DNA of 13,542 bases, taken from contig JAMOSL010000068.1 in assembly GCA_027063105.1 (NCBI GenBank), forward strand, positions 1 to 13,542. The letters run 5' to 3'. This document shows positions 6,683 to 13,542 of this stretch, piece after piece; the stretch's first letter is position 1, and the number at the start of each line of letters is the position of its first letter. This DNA comes from Campylobacteraceae bacterium. GTDB lineage: Bacteria > Campylobacterota > Campylobacteria > Campylobacterales > Sulfurovaceae. The notes beneath the pieces were generated by a model. That model saw only the letters and a list, made by a program, of their open reading frames with translations, did not search any database and was not told the origin of the DNA. A program made the translations under genes and the position numbers.

Positions 6683-7975
6683 ATGAACCAATCAATTATA
6701 GATAAAGATTTAGATTATATTTGGCATCCATGTACACAAATGAAGGATCATGAGACACTACCACTCGTACCTATAAAATCAGGTAAAGGTATATATCTTT
6801 ACGATTTTGAGGGAAATAAATACATCGATGCTATAAGTAGCTGGTGGGTTAATATTTTTGGACACTCGAATCCTAAAATTAATGATAGAGTGAAAGAACA
6901 ATTAGATACTTTAGAGCATGTGATATTGGCAGGATTTACGCACACTCCAGCAGTAGAATTAGCAGAGAGGTTAGTTAATATAACACCTGAGGGACTTAAT
7001 AAAGTTTTTTTTGCCGATAATGGTTCAAGTGCTGTTGAAGTATCTCTTAAAATGAGTTATCATTATCATTTAAATAATGGAGAAAATCGTTCATTATTCT
7101 TATCTTTAAGTAATAGTTATCATGGTGAAACTTTAGGAGCTTTAAGTGTAGGAGATGTTAAATTATACAAAGAGACCTATAAACCTTTACTAATATCTTG
7201 TATCCAAACACCTGTACCTAAAGACAAACGAATTGATAGTGCAAAAATAGCATTGGTTGAATTGGAAGAGATACTAGAAGATAGAGGTTCAGAAATATCT
7301 GCATTTATTGTAGAACCTTTGATTCAAGGTGCTGGAGGTATGCATATGTATCATCCATATTATCTTACAGGTGCTAGAGAATTGACTAAAAAATATGGAA
7401 TTCATTTAATAGCTGATGAAATAATGACAGGTTTTGGAAGAACAGGAACTATGTTTGGATGTGAACAAGCAGATATAACTCCCGATATGATGTGTTTATC
7501 AAAGGGTTTGACAGGAGGCTATCTTCCTCTATCTGTAGTTATGACAACTAATAATATTTATAAAGCTTTTTATTGTGACTATAATGAGCATAAAGCATTT
7601 CTACATTCTCATAGTTATACAGGTAATCCATTAGCTTGTAGTGCAGGTTTGGCAACACTTGATATATTTGAGCAAGAGAATATATTAGAAGATAATAAGA
7701 AAAAAAGTGATTATATTTTATCTAAACTTGATAAATTTAGAGAATTAGAGAATGTTAAAGAAGTTCGACAAACAGGTATGATAACGGCTATTGAGCTAAA
7801 AGGATATAAGCCTGAAGAGAGAATAGGATTGAAAATTTATACTTATTCTTTATCTCAAGGTGTTCTTTTGCGTCCATTAGGGAGTGTTATATATTTTATG
7901 CCTCCTTATATAATTACTTACGAAGAGATAGATAAAATGATGAAGGTGGCTTATAATGGAATTAAAAGAGTATAA
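6683..7975 (+). CDS. bioA: Adenosylmethionine-8-amino-7-oxononanoate aminotransferase (DAPA synthase)
   Basis: BioA is a PLP-dependent class III aminotransferase. It moves an amino group from S-adenosylmethionine to 7-keto-8-aminopelargonate, giving 7,8-diaminopelargonate in biotin synthesis. The 430-residue protein is full length. Family marks include IWHPCTQMKDHE (13-24), SSWWVN (52-57), the cofactor-phosphate loop NGSSAVEVSLK (113-123), SYHGETLGALSVG (145-157), DEIMTGFGRTG (245-255) with Asp245 contacting the pyridine nitrogen, and LSKGLTGGYLPL with Lys274 as the PLP lysine. LLRPLG (Arg397) near the end is the expected substrate-recognition arginine. Start ATG 6683 follows a strong ribosome binding site AGGAGA (6670-6675) by 7 bases. 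It is divergent from ppiD-ftsA-ftsZ, a conserved order in this phylum, and its end overlaps ligA. No other biotin gene is in the window. Confidence 0.97.
   Translation: MNQSIIDKDLDYIWHPCTQMKDHETLPLVPIKSGKGIYLYDFEGNKYIDAISSWWVNIFGHSNPKINDRVKEQLDTLEHVILAGFTHTPAVELAERLVNITPEGLNKVFFADNGSSAVEVSLKMSYHYHLNNGENRSLFLSLSNSYHGETLGALSVGDVKLYKETYKPLLISCIQTPVPKDKRIDSAKIALVELEEILEDRGSEISAFIVEPLIQGAGGMHMYHPYYLTGARELTKKYGIHLIADEIMTGFGRTGTMFGCEQADITPDMMCLSKGLTGGYLPLSVVMTTNNIYKAFYCDYNEHKAFLHSHSYTGNPLACSAGLATLDIFEQENILEDNKKKSDYILSKLDKFRELENVKEVRQTGMITAIELKGYKPEERIGLKIYTYSLSQGVLLRPLGSVIYFMPPYIITYEEIDKMMKVAYNGIKRV
7943..7949 (+). promoter_or_regulatory. Ribosome binding site of ligA inside bioA
   Basis: AAGGTGG sits 6 bases before the ATG at 7956, within the last codons of bioA. 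It fixes the ligA start and makes the 20-base gene overlap credible. Confidence 0.7.
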
Positions 7976-9968
7976 AAATAGTGTAGGGATATTAAATAAA
8001 TGGGCTAGAGCGTATTATATAGATGATAATCCTATAGCTACAGATGAAGAGTATGATAAACTATATCATAAAGTATTAAAGTTTGAAAATACTAATCCAG
8101 AAAATAGTTTGGAGGATTCTCCGACAAAAAGAGTTGGTGGGGTTATTCGAGATGGATTTTCAAAATCAGAACATATAAAAAGAATGTGGAGTATGGAGGA
8201 TATTTTTGATAGTGAGGAGCTTGTGAAATGGATTGATAGGCTTAAAAAAACTACTATTAAATTGCCAAAGCTTTTTTGTGAACCAAAGTTTGATGGGGCT
8301 AGTATGAATCTTCTTTATCAAGATGGTAATCTTATCAAAGCTACCACTAGAGGTGATGGGAAAATTGGCGAGGATGTAACTCATAATATTAAAACTATGC
8401 ACTCAATTCCTCTATCAATTGATTATAAAGAGACTATTGAAATTCGTGGTGAGGTGGTAATTCGTAAAGATGATTTTGATGGAGTTAATATTGATAGGGT
8501 AGCAAGTGGCAAAGAGGCTTTTGCAAATCCTAGAAATGCTTCATCAGGTAGTCTGCGACAACTTGACCCAAAAGAAACTGCTAAACGAAAGCTTGTTTTT
8601 TATCCTTGGGGATTGGGTGAAAACTCTTTGGAAGATGAGAATTTAAGTGATAAGATGAAGTTTATAACAACTCTTGGATTTTTAGCTTCACCAACGACTA
8701 AAGAGATTCTTGGAACTGGTGCTTTAGCTCCAGATGTTAGTGAGGCTAAAGCCATCACATCTGATAAGTTTATTATAGATGAAATTGAGGAGTATTATTG
8801 CCATTTAATAGCTTCAAGAGATGATATTGCTATGATGATGGATGGGATGGTTGTTAAAGTTGAGAATATTGAGCTTCAAGAGGTACTAGGATATACCAAT
8901 AAATATCCTAGATGGATGGTGGCTTATAAGTTTCCAGCAGTTGAAAAAGTAACTAAAATTAAAGCTATAACTTTGCAAGTTGGACGAACAGGAGTGGTTA
9001 CACCAGTGGCTGAAGTTGAGGCTGTGAATATTGATGGAGCTGTGGTTAATCGTGCTACACTTCATAATTTTGATGAGATAGAGCGAAAAGATTTAAGAGT
9101 GGGTGATAGTGTGATTATTATCCGTTCAGGTGATGTAATTCCTAAGATTACAAAAGTTCTAAAAGATAGACGCGATGGAACTGAAATTGAGATGAAAAGA
9201 GCTACAAAATGTCCAAATTGCGATGAAGAGTTACTTGATGAGGGTATTTTATTAAAGTGTCAAAATCTAAATTGTAGTGCTAGGGTGATTAATAATATTA
9301 AATATTTTGCATCTAAAGGGTGTATGAATATTGATGGATTGGGTGAATCTATTGTAAAAAGTTTTTATGATAACTCTATTATTGTTGAAATATCGGATTT
9401 ATATAATATTAATAGAGATGAGGTTTTGAAGCTTGATGGATTTAAAGATAAGAGAGTTGATAATTTAATTAAATCAATAGATAATAGCAAAGGTGTAGAA
9501 GCGTGGAGATTTTTGCGTTCTTTTGGTGCAGAGCATATTGGAGAGACTGCTAGTAAAAAGATTTGTGATAGGTTTGGATTAAAGTTTTTTGAAATTTCAA
9601 AAGATAATTTATTAGAGATTGATGGCATTGGTGAACAGATAGCAGAGTCATTTGTCGAGTTTATGAGAGTAAATGGTGATAAAGTAAAAGAACTTATGAG
9701 TATAATCAAACCAATTATTATAGAAAAAGAAGAGATAAAAGAGAGTCCATTTAACGGTAAAAAAGTGGTACTAACTGGAACAATGAGTCAAAGTAGAGGT
9801 GAAATCAAAAAACTGTTAGAGGGATTTGGTGCAACTGTGGGAAGTGCTGTTTCTAAAAAAACCGATTATTTGATTTATGGTGAGAGTGCAGGGAGTAAGC
9901 TTACAAAGGCAAATGATTTGGGTGTTGAGTGTTTGAGGGAAGATGAAATGAGAGATTTGATAGGCTAA
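7956..9968 (+). CDS. ligA: NAD(+)-dependent DNA ligase LigA
   Basis: LigA seals nicks in DNA during replication and repair, using NAD+ to form a ligase-AMP intermediate. The 670-residue protein has all usual modules. Domain Ia (about 1-65) contains YYIDDNPIATDEEYD, the NMN-binding signature. The adenylation domain carries EPKFDGAS with the AMP-accepting Lys111, plus TRGDGKIGEDVT, EIRGEVV, NPRNASSGSLRQLD and MDGMVVKV. The OB fold includes VGRTGVVTPVAEVEAV. A four-cysteine zinc finger uses C419, C422, C435 and C440. A helix-hairpin-helix region (about 455-590, LDGFKDKR and IDGIGEQIAESF) and a BRCT domain (about 597-670, GKKVVLTGTM) follow. The length is normal for the family. The start overlaps bioA by 20 bases in another frame, so the two are probably one transcript, ending at the terminator that overlaps the ligA stop. 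Confidence 0.98.
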   Translation: MELKEYKNSVGILNKWARAYYIDDNPIATDEEYDKLYHKVLKFENTNPENSLEDSPTKRVGGVIRDGFSKSEHIKRMWSMEDIFDSEELVKWIDRLKKTTIKLPKLFCEPKFDGASMNLLYQDGNLIKATTRGDGKIGEDVTHNIKTMHSIPLSIDYKETIEIRGEVVIRKDDFDGVNIDRVASGKEAFANPRNASSGSLRQLDPKETAKRKLVFYPWGLGENSLEDENLSDKMKFITTLGFLASPTTKEILGTGALAPDVSEAKAITSDKFIIDEIEEYYCHLIASRDDIAMMMDGMVVKVENIELQEVLGYTNKYPRWMVAYKFPAVEKVTKIKAITLQVGRTGVVTPVAEVEAVNIDGAVVNRATLHNFDEIERKDLRVGDSVIIIRSGDVIPKITKVLKDRRDGTEIEMKRATKCPNCDEELLDEGILLKCQNLNCSARVINNIKYFASKGCMNIDGLGESIVKSFYDNSIIVEISDLYNINRDEVLKLDGFKDKRVDNLIKSIDNSKGVEAWRFLRSFGAEHIGETASKKICDRFGLKFFEISKDNLLEIDGIGEQIAESFVEFMRVNGDKVKELMSIIKPIIIEKEEIKESPFNGKKVVLTGTMSQSRGEIKKLLEGFGATVGSAVSKKTDYLIYGESAGSKLTKANDLGVECLREDEMRDLIG

Positions 9969-9986
9969 ATCTCTCCTTCCTTTTTT
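9950..9986 (+). terminator. Intrinsic terminator at the end of bioA-ligA
   Basis: A perfect 9-base-pair stem, GAGAGATTT (9950-9958) with AAATCTCTC (9967-9975), encloses an 8-base loop and is followed after 5 bases by six T residues (9981-9986). The left arm lies in the last ligA codons and the right arm covers the TAA stop. The T-run is on the correct side only for plus-strand transcription, so it serves ligA and not the convergent methyltransferase gene. Confidence 0.7.
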
Positions 9987-9994
9987 ACATAAAA

Positions 9995-11074
9995 CTATGC
10001 TTTAACTCCTAAAACCCATAGTTCAACTTTTTCAGTATCTCTTGAGTCTCTTCGTTTTGTTCTTCTTGACGAAGCTCTTACATCTCTTTTTAAATGTAAT
10101 TCTTTCCTAAATCTATTGTTCTTTTGTAATTCATTTATAATTGGATGAGTGCTTTCATTATCAACTACTTCAGCTAAGTTTGAGAATATTAGCACTACTT
10201 TTCCATCAGGAGCAAGGTGGTTTTGTGCTTGTTCAAAAAATCTTGGAAATAGGTCTTCTTCATAATACATAGCCTTATCAATGCCCTCTTCTAATTTATG
10301 TTTTGCGAGTAACCAAGGAGGGTTAAAAACAATAATATCAGCCTTAATATCACACTCTTCAAATAAATCAGCATGATTAAGAGTTATTTTATCTTCAAAT
10401 CCTAATCTTTCTAATTCTTTAGAAGTCCCAATAATTGCATTTTTATTTGTATCAGACGCATAAATTTTATCAAAACCATTTTGGATTAATTGGAATGATA
10501 GAATACCACTTCCCACACCAATTTCTATTGCATTATCCTTTGCTCCATCATATCTCTTTAAATATTTGTCAAATAGTTTTAGATGATCAAATCTTGTAGG
10601 GAAATATGTGCTGTAAAAAGGGTGAAGAGTTAAATTTAAAGTTTTAATTTCAATTCCATTTAAATACCATTGCCATGAGCTATTCATTCCCTGAACTTCA
10701 GGAAAAGATACATAAAACTCTGATACTTCTGGATATAATAATTTTAGCCAACCAATATCAGGAGATTTTTTAACGGTTAATTTATTATTTTTTACTTTCA
10801 ATAATAATCTATGAGATGCTTTTCTAAATGCAGAACGATAATCTCGTTGACCTTTAAAACTTTTATCCGTATATTTAAGTAAAAGATTTCTTTTTAGTTC
10901 ATTAAGAACCTCTAATCCATTACTATAAAATTCTTCAACAAGAACATATTTACCTTCAATCATTTCAGCAACAGTTGCTTTTGTATCCATTTTACGATAA
11001 AACCTTATCGCATCAATTTCTGTAGTTATAATATTTGGTCTATCTGCTTGGATAGATTGTAAATCTTTGTTCAT
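9995..11074 (-). CDS. Class I SAM-dependent methyltransferase with NPPW motif; substrate unknown
   Basis: This 359-residue protein is predicted to be an S-adenosylmethionine-dependent methyltransferase with a Rossmann-type fold in its second half. Motif I is AIEIGVGSGILSFQL (182-196), the acidic end of strand 2 is YASDTN (205-210), a later acidic element is HADLFEE (234-240), and the catalytic-type motif is VFNPPWLL (249-256). An [ND]PP[YFW] motif is characteristic of enzymes that methylate amide or amino nitrogens in proteins, RNA or DNA (for example PrmC, RlmG and N6-adenine enzymes). The first ~170 residues are basic and do not match a domain I recognise; they may bind the substrate. A basic patch RRTKRRDSR lies near the C-terminus. 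Start ATG 11074 is preceded by AAAGGG about 9 bases away. The gene is convergent with ligA and divergent from the next gene, so it is probably transcribed alone. Confidence 0.82.
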   Translation of the reverse strand: MNKDLQSIQADRPNIITTEIDAIRFYRKMDTKATVAEMIEGKYVLVEEFYSNGLEVLNELKRNLLLKYTDKSFKGQRDYRSAFRKASHRLLLKVKNNKLTVKKSPDIGWLKLLYPEVSEFYVSFPEVQGMNSSWQWYLNGIEIKTLNLTLHPFYSTYFPTRFDHLKLFDKYLKRYDGAKDNAIEIGVGSGILSFQLIQNGFDKIYASDTNKNAIIGTSKELERLGFEDKITLNHADLFEECDIKADIIVFNPPWLLAKHKLEEGIDKAMYYEEDLFPRFFEQAQNHLAPDGKVVLIFSNLAEVVDNESTHPIINELQKNNRFRKELHLKRDVRASSRRTKRRDSRDTEKVELWVLGVKA

Positions 11075-11096
11075 ATAATTAAACCCTTTATTTTAT

Positions 11097-11102
11097 ATTA
11101 TA
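11097..11102 (-). promoter_or_regulatory. Predicted -10 box of the methyltransferase gene
   Basis: The minus strand reads TATAAT, 22 bases upstream of the methyltransferase start codon. No clear -35 is visible. The surrounding DNA is very AT-rich, so chance occurrence is possible. Confidence 0.4.
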
Positions 11103-11191
11103 TTCTAATATATAGTGGCTTTATTCTAGTTTGTTTATAGCTCTCTAGGAATTTTAAAATAAAAATAGTACCATATTAATCAAAAATAGAT

Positions 11192-11197
11192 TATAAT
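11192..11197 (+). promoter_or_regulatory. Predicted -10 box of the monooxygenase-like gene and glnS
   Basis: A perfect TATAAT lies 22 bases before the ATG at 11220. The ribosome binding site AAGGAA (11209-11214) follows at a normal distance. The -35 region is not recognisable. Because glnS follows without a gap, this is also the best candidate promoter for glnS. Confidence 0.5.
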
Positions 11198-11219
11198 AAA
11201 TAAAAAATAAGGAAATTAA

Positions 11220-11507
11220 ATGACTATTACAAAAAGTGTTACATTTATAGCAAAAGAGGGTAGTGAGGTTAAGATGAAAGAGCTTTTGTCAGCTATGGTT
11301 ATACCTAGTAAAGCTGAAAAAGGTTGTCTATTTTATGAAATATTTCAATATGAAAATGAAAGAAATAGATTTATGGCTGTAGAGACTTGGGCGAATGAAG
11401 ATGCACTTAATGGGCATAAAATATCAGAACATTATGCAGTATATAAATCAAGTTATGAACCATATTGTCAAGATAAATATAGCGATGAATTAGAAGTATT
11501 AGTCTAA
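11220..11507 (+). CDS. YgiN-like antibiotic biosynthesis monooxygenase (ABM) domain protein
   Basis: This 95-residue single-domain protein matches the ABM fold, a dimeric ferredoxin-like alpha-beta barrel. Characteristic segments are VTFIAKEGSEVKMKELLSAM (8-27), the turn IPSKAEKGCLFYEIFQ (28-43) and FMAVETWANEDALNGHKISEHY (51-72), where the E-T-W and H...S.H positions follow the YgiN pattern. YgiN of E. coli has been described as a quinol monooxygenase, but many relatives have no known reaction, so oxygenase activity here is not established. Start ATG 11220 has AAGGAA (11209-11214) 5 bases upstream and a TATAAT box before it. The stop TAA (11505-11507) is directly followed by the ATG of glnS in the same frame, so the two genes are almost certainly one transcript although their functions look unrelated. 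Confidence 0.85.
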   Translation: MTITKSVTFIAKEGSEVKMKELLSAMVIPSKAEKGCLFYEIFQYENERNRFMAVETWANEDALNGHKISEHYAVYKSSYEPYCQDKYSDELEVLV

Positions 11508-13542
11508 ATGAGAGAGAGCAAAGATTTTTTACGGACAATAGTTGAAGAGGACTTAAAGTCAGGTAAAAACAGAGAGATTATTACAAGATTTCCTCCTGAG
11601 CCTAATGGCTTTCCACATATTGGACATGCTAAGTCCATAGTTATCAATTTTGGTATTGCAAATAATTATAATGGTCAATGTAATCTTAGAATGGATGATA
11701 CCAATCCAACTTCAGAAGATACACAATTTGTAGAGGCTCTTAAAGATGCTGTTGAGTGGCTTGGATTTGATTGGGCTGATAATGTAAAATTTACTTCTGA
11801 TTATTTCTCAAAACTCTATGATTATGCAGTTGAGCTTATTAAAATGGATAAGGCTTATGTTGATAGTCTGAATGAAGATGAGATACGCGAATATCGTGGG
11901 ACTGTAACAGAAGCAGGGAAACGAAGTAAATATGCAGAGCGTTCAGTTGAAGAAAATTTAGACCTATTTGAGAGAATGAAAAATGGTGAGTTTAAAGATG
12001 GTGAACATATATTAAGAGCTAAAATTGATATGAGTGCTTCTAATATGAAGATGCGAGACCCACTTCTCTATCGTATTAGACATGCACACCACTTTAGAGC
12101 AGGAGATGCGTGGTCTATCTATCCGATGTATGATTTTGCTCACTGTCTTTCTGATTATATTGAAGGGATTTCTCACTCTATCTGTACATTAGAATTTGAA
12201 AACAACCGTGATATTTATAATTGGGTACTTGATACACTTGGATTAACGCCATTGAGACCTTATCAGTATGAATTTGCACGACTAGGTATCAACTATACAG
12301 TTATGAGCAAAAGAAAGCTTTTAGAACTTGTAAAAGGTGGAGAAGTTAGTGGTTGGGATGACCCTCGTTTACCTACAATTGCAGGATATAAAAGAAGAGG
12401 ATATACGCCAGAATCTATTTTAACTTTTTGTGATAGTATAGGTATAGCCAAAGCTAACTCAATGGTGGATGTTGCACAGCTTGAATTTTGTATTAGAGAT
12501 GATTTGAATACAAAAGTACCACGAGTGTTATGTGTACTTGACCCATTGAAAGTAACGATAATTAATTATGATGGTTTTGAAGAGATTAATGCTCCATATT
12601 ATCCTCATGATGTACCCAAAGAAGGCTCACGAAAATTGCCTTTTTCAAAAGAGATTTATATTGAGCGAGACGACTTTATGGAAAATCCTCCAAAAGGATA
12701 TTTTCGTCTTACACTAACTCAATCAGTAAGACTTAGACATGCTTATATTATCTCTTGTACAGAAGTTATTAAAGATGCTAATGGCAATATCACAGAGATA
12801 AAAGCAGAGTATCACCCTGACTCTAAAAGTGGTTCAGATATCAGTGGTATTAAGGTTAAAAGTGCTATTCAATGGGTAAGTACAGAACAAGCCAAAAAAG
12901 TAGAAGTAAGAGTTTATGATAGACTATTTTTAAATGAAGCACCTGAGGGAGTAGAAGATATAAACCCAAATTCTCTAAAGATTATTAAAAATGCTCTAAT
13001 TGAACCTGCTGTTATTACAGATAAGCCTGATGAGAGATTCCAGTTTGAACGGCTTGGATATTTTTATGCTGACCCAATAGATTACATGGATAATAAGCCT
13101 GTATTTAATAAAATTGTTGGACTTAAAGACTCTTATGCTAAAAAGACAAAAATAACTCAAAGTAAGTCTAACCCTCAAACTAAAAAAGTGCAAATAGATG
13201 GTGAAGTAGTAGCTATGAGTGAAATCCAACAAGCACTTTTTGATAAATACAGTAATGAATTTAAATTAAATAGTGAAGTAGCCAATACTCTAGCACGAGA
13301 TGAGAAGTTATCAAAATTCTATAAAGAGGCTATATCTATACTTAATAGTCCTGTAAATCTTGCAAATATTATTACTAATGAGGTAGCTAGAGAGCTAAAA
13401 CAGACAGAGGTTAGTGAGCTAAAATTTAATGCAAAGCAAATAACAGAACTTATTAAAATGGTTGACGATGAGGTGATTTCAAATAAAATAGCTAAACAAG
13501 TATATGAAGAGATGGCTAAGAGTGGAGAAAATCCAAGCGTAA
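11508..13542 (+). CDS. glnS: Glutaminyl-tRNA synthetase with fused C-terminal GatB/YqeY domain (3' end outside window)
   Basis: GlnRS attaches glutamine directly to tRNA-Gln. The frame is open for 678 codons to the window edge; the terminal TAA letters (13540-13542) are out of frame. Class I marks are clear: RFPPEPNGFPHIGHAKS (27-43) with the HIGH sequence at 37-40, LRMDDTNP, DWVEWLGFDW-type spacing (VEWLGFDW), YPMYDFAHCLSDYIEGISHS, LEFENNRDIYNWVLD, and the KMSKS equivalent VMSKRKL (MSK at 266-268). The beta-barrel anticodon-binding region runs to about residue 545 and ends like E. coli GlnRS (GYF.....KPVFN..VGLKDSYAK). Beyond it is a linker and a helical segment (about 575-678, NEFKLNSEVANTLARDEKL, VNLANIITNEV, QVYEEMAKSG) matching the GatB/YqeY tail domain, known on GlnRS of Deinococcus, where it aids tRNA binding. 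ATG 11508 is the first possible start in frame because TAA precedes it; no strong ribosome binding site is visible, so coupling to the upstream gene is likely. Confidence 0.95.
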   Translation, partial: MRESKDFLRTIVEEDLKSGKNREIITRFPPEPNGFPHIGHAKSIVINFGIANNYNGQCNLRMDDTNPTSEDTQFVEALKDAVEWLGFDWADNVKFTSDYFSKLYDYAVELIKMDKAYVDSLNEDEIREYRGTVTEAGKRSKYAERSVEENLDLFERMKNGEFKDGEHILRAKIDMSASNMKMRDPLLYRIRHAHHFRAGDAWSIYPMYDFAHCLSDYIEGISHSICTLEFENNRDIYNWVLDTLGLTPLRPYQYEFARLGINYTVMSKRKLLELVKGGEVSGWDDPRLPTIAGYKRRGYTPESILTFCDSIGIAKANSMVDVAQLEFCIRDDLNTKVPRVLCVLDPLKVTIINYDGFEEINAPYYPHDVPKEGSRKLPFSKEIYIERDDFMENPPKGYFRLTLTQSVRLRHAYIISCTEVIKDANGNITEIKAEYHPDSKSGSDISGIKVKSAIQWVSTEQAKKVEVRVYDRLFLNEAPEGVEDINPNSLKIIKNALIEPAVITDKPDERFQFERLGYFYADPIDYMDNKPVFNKIVGLKDSYAKKTKITQSKSNPQTKKVQIDGEVVAMSEIQQALFDKYSNEFKLNSEVANTLARDEKLSKFYKEAISILNSPVNLANIITNEVARELKQTEVSELKFNAKQITELIKMVDDEVISNKIAKQVYEEMAKSGENPSV

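Noticed and set aside
8166..9709. Minus-strand frames opposite ligA (8166-8402, 9365-9709)
   Set aside because: The ligA frame is conserved over its full length and these have no start signals.
12996..13232. Minus-strand frame opposite glnS
   Set aside because: It lies opposite the conserved glnS frame and is rich in hydrophobic and aromatic residues, as expected for an AT-rich antisense translation.
13540..13542. TAA at the very end as the glnS stop
   Set aside because: It is one base out of the glnS frame; the last complete codon is GTA at 13539-13541, so the gene continues.
1..13542. Mobile element, defence island, CRISPR array, tRNA or riboswitch
   Set aside because: I saw no transposase, integrase, regular direct repeats, cloverleaf or long structured leader. 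All gaps are under about 150 bases and the genes are ordinary chromosomal ones.

Overview
The window is AT-rich chromosomal DNA from a member of the Campylobacterota (formerly Epsilonproteobacteria), probably a free-living type related to Sulfurimonas, Sulfurovum or Arcobacter. The genus is not certain from this sequence alone. The main evidence is the block bioA | ppiD-like, ftsA, ftsZ, which matches the order I recall for Helicobacter pylori (HP0976 to HP0979) and Campylobacter jejuni (Cj0694 to Cj0696). The protein sequences agree with this placement. Coding density is very high: every stretch over about 150 bases belongs to a gene, and there is no tRNA, rRNA, CRISPR array or insertion sequence.

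Layout. Bases 1-351 are the 3' end of acnB (aconitase B). Bases 448-1692 encode a predicted lipoprotein protease of family S41, followed closely at 1699-2364 by a protein of the family 4 uracil-DNA glycosylase fold whose active-site motifs are strongly altered. Bases 2361-6568, all on the minus strand, form a tight operon read in the order ppiD-like, ftsA, ftsZ: a membrane-anchored periplasmic chaperone-like protein and the two core cytoskeletal proteins of the division ring. Divergent from it, bioA (biotin synthesis) and ligA (NAD-dependent DNA ligase) overlap by 20 bases at 6683-9968 and end in a clear intrinsic terminator. Bases 9995-11074 (minus) encode a class I methyltransferase with an NPPW motif and an N-terminal domain I do not recognise. 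Bases 11220-11507 encode a small YgiN-like monooxygenase-fold protein. Its stop codon directly abuts, in the same frame, the start of glnS (11508 to the window end), a glutaminyl-tRNA synthetase that enters a fused GatB/YqeY domain and is cut by the window edge.

How the genes relate. Only ppiD-ftsA-ftsZ is an obvious functional unit (cell division and envelope). The other genes are housekeeping functions placed side by side. I found no convincing new multi-gene system. The observations most worth following are the altered active site of the glycosylase-like protein, the GlnRS-YqeY fusion in a phylum whose best-known members lack GlnRS, the TAAATG junction in front of glnS, and the apparent lack of a parvulin domain in the ppiD-like protein.
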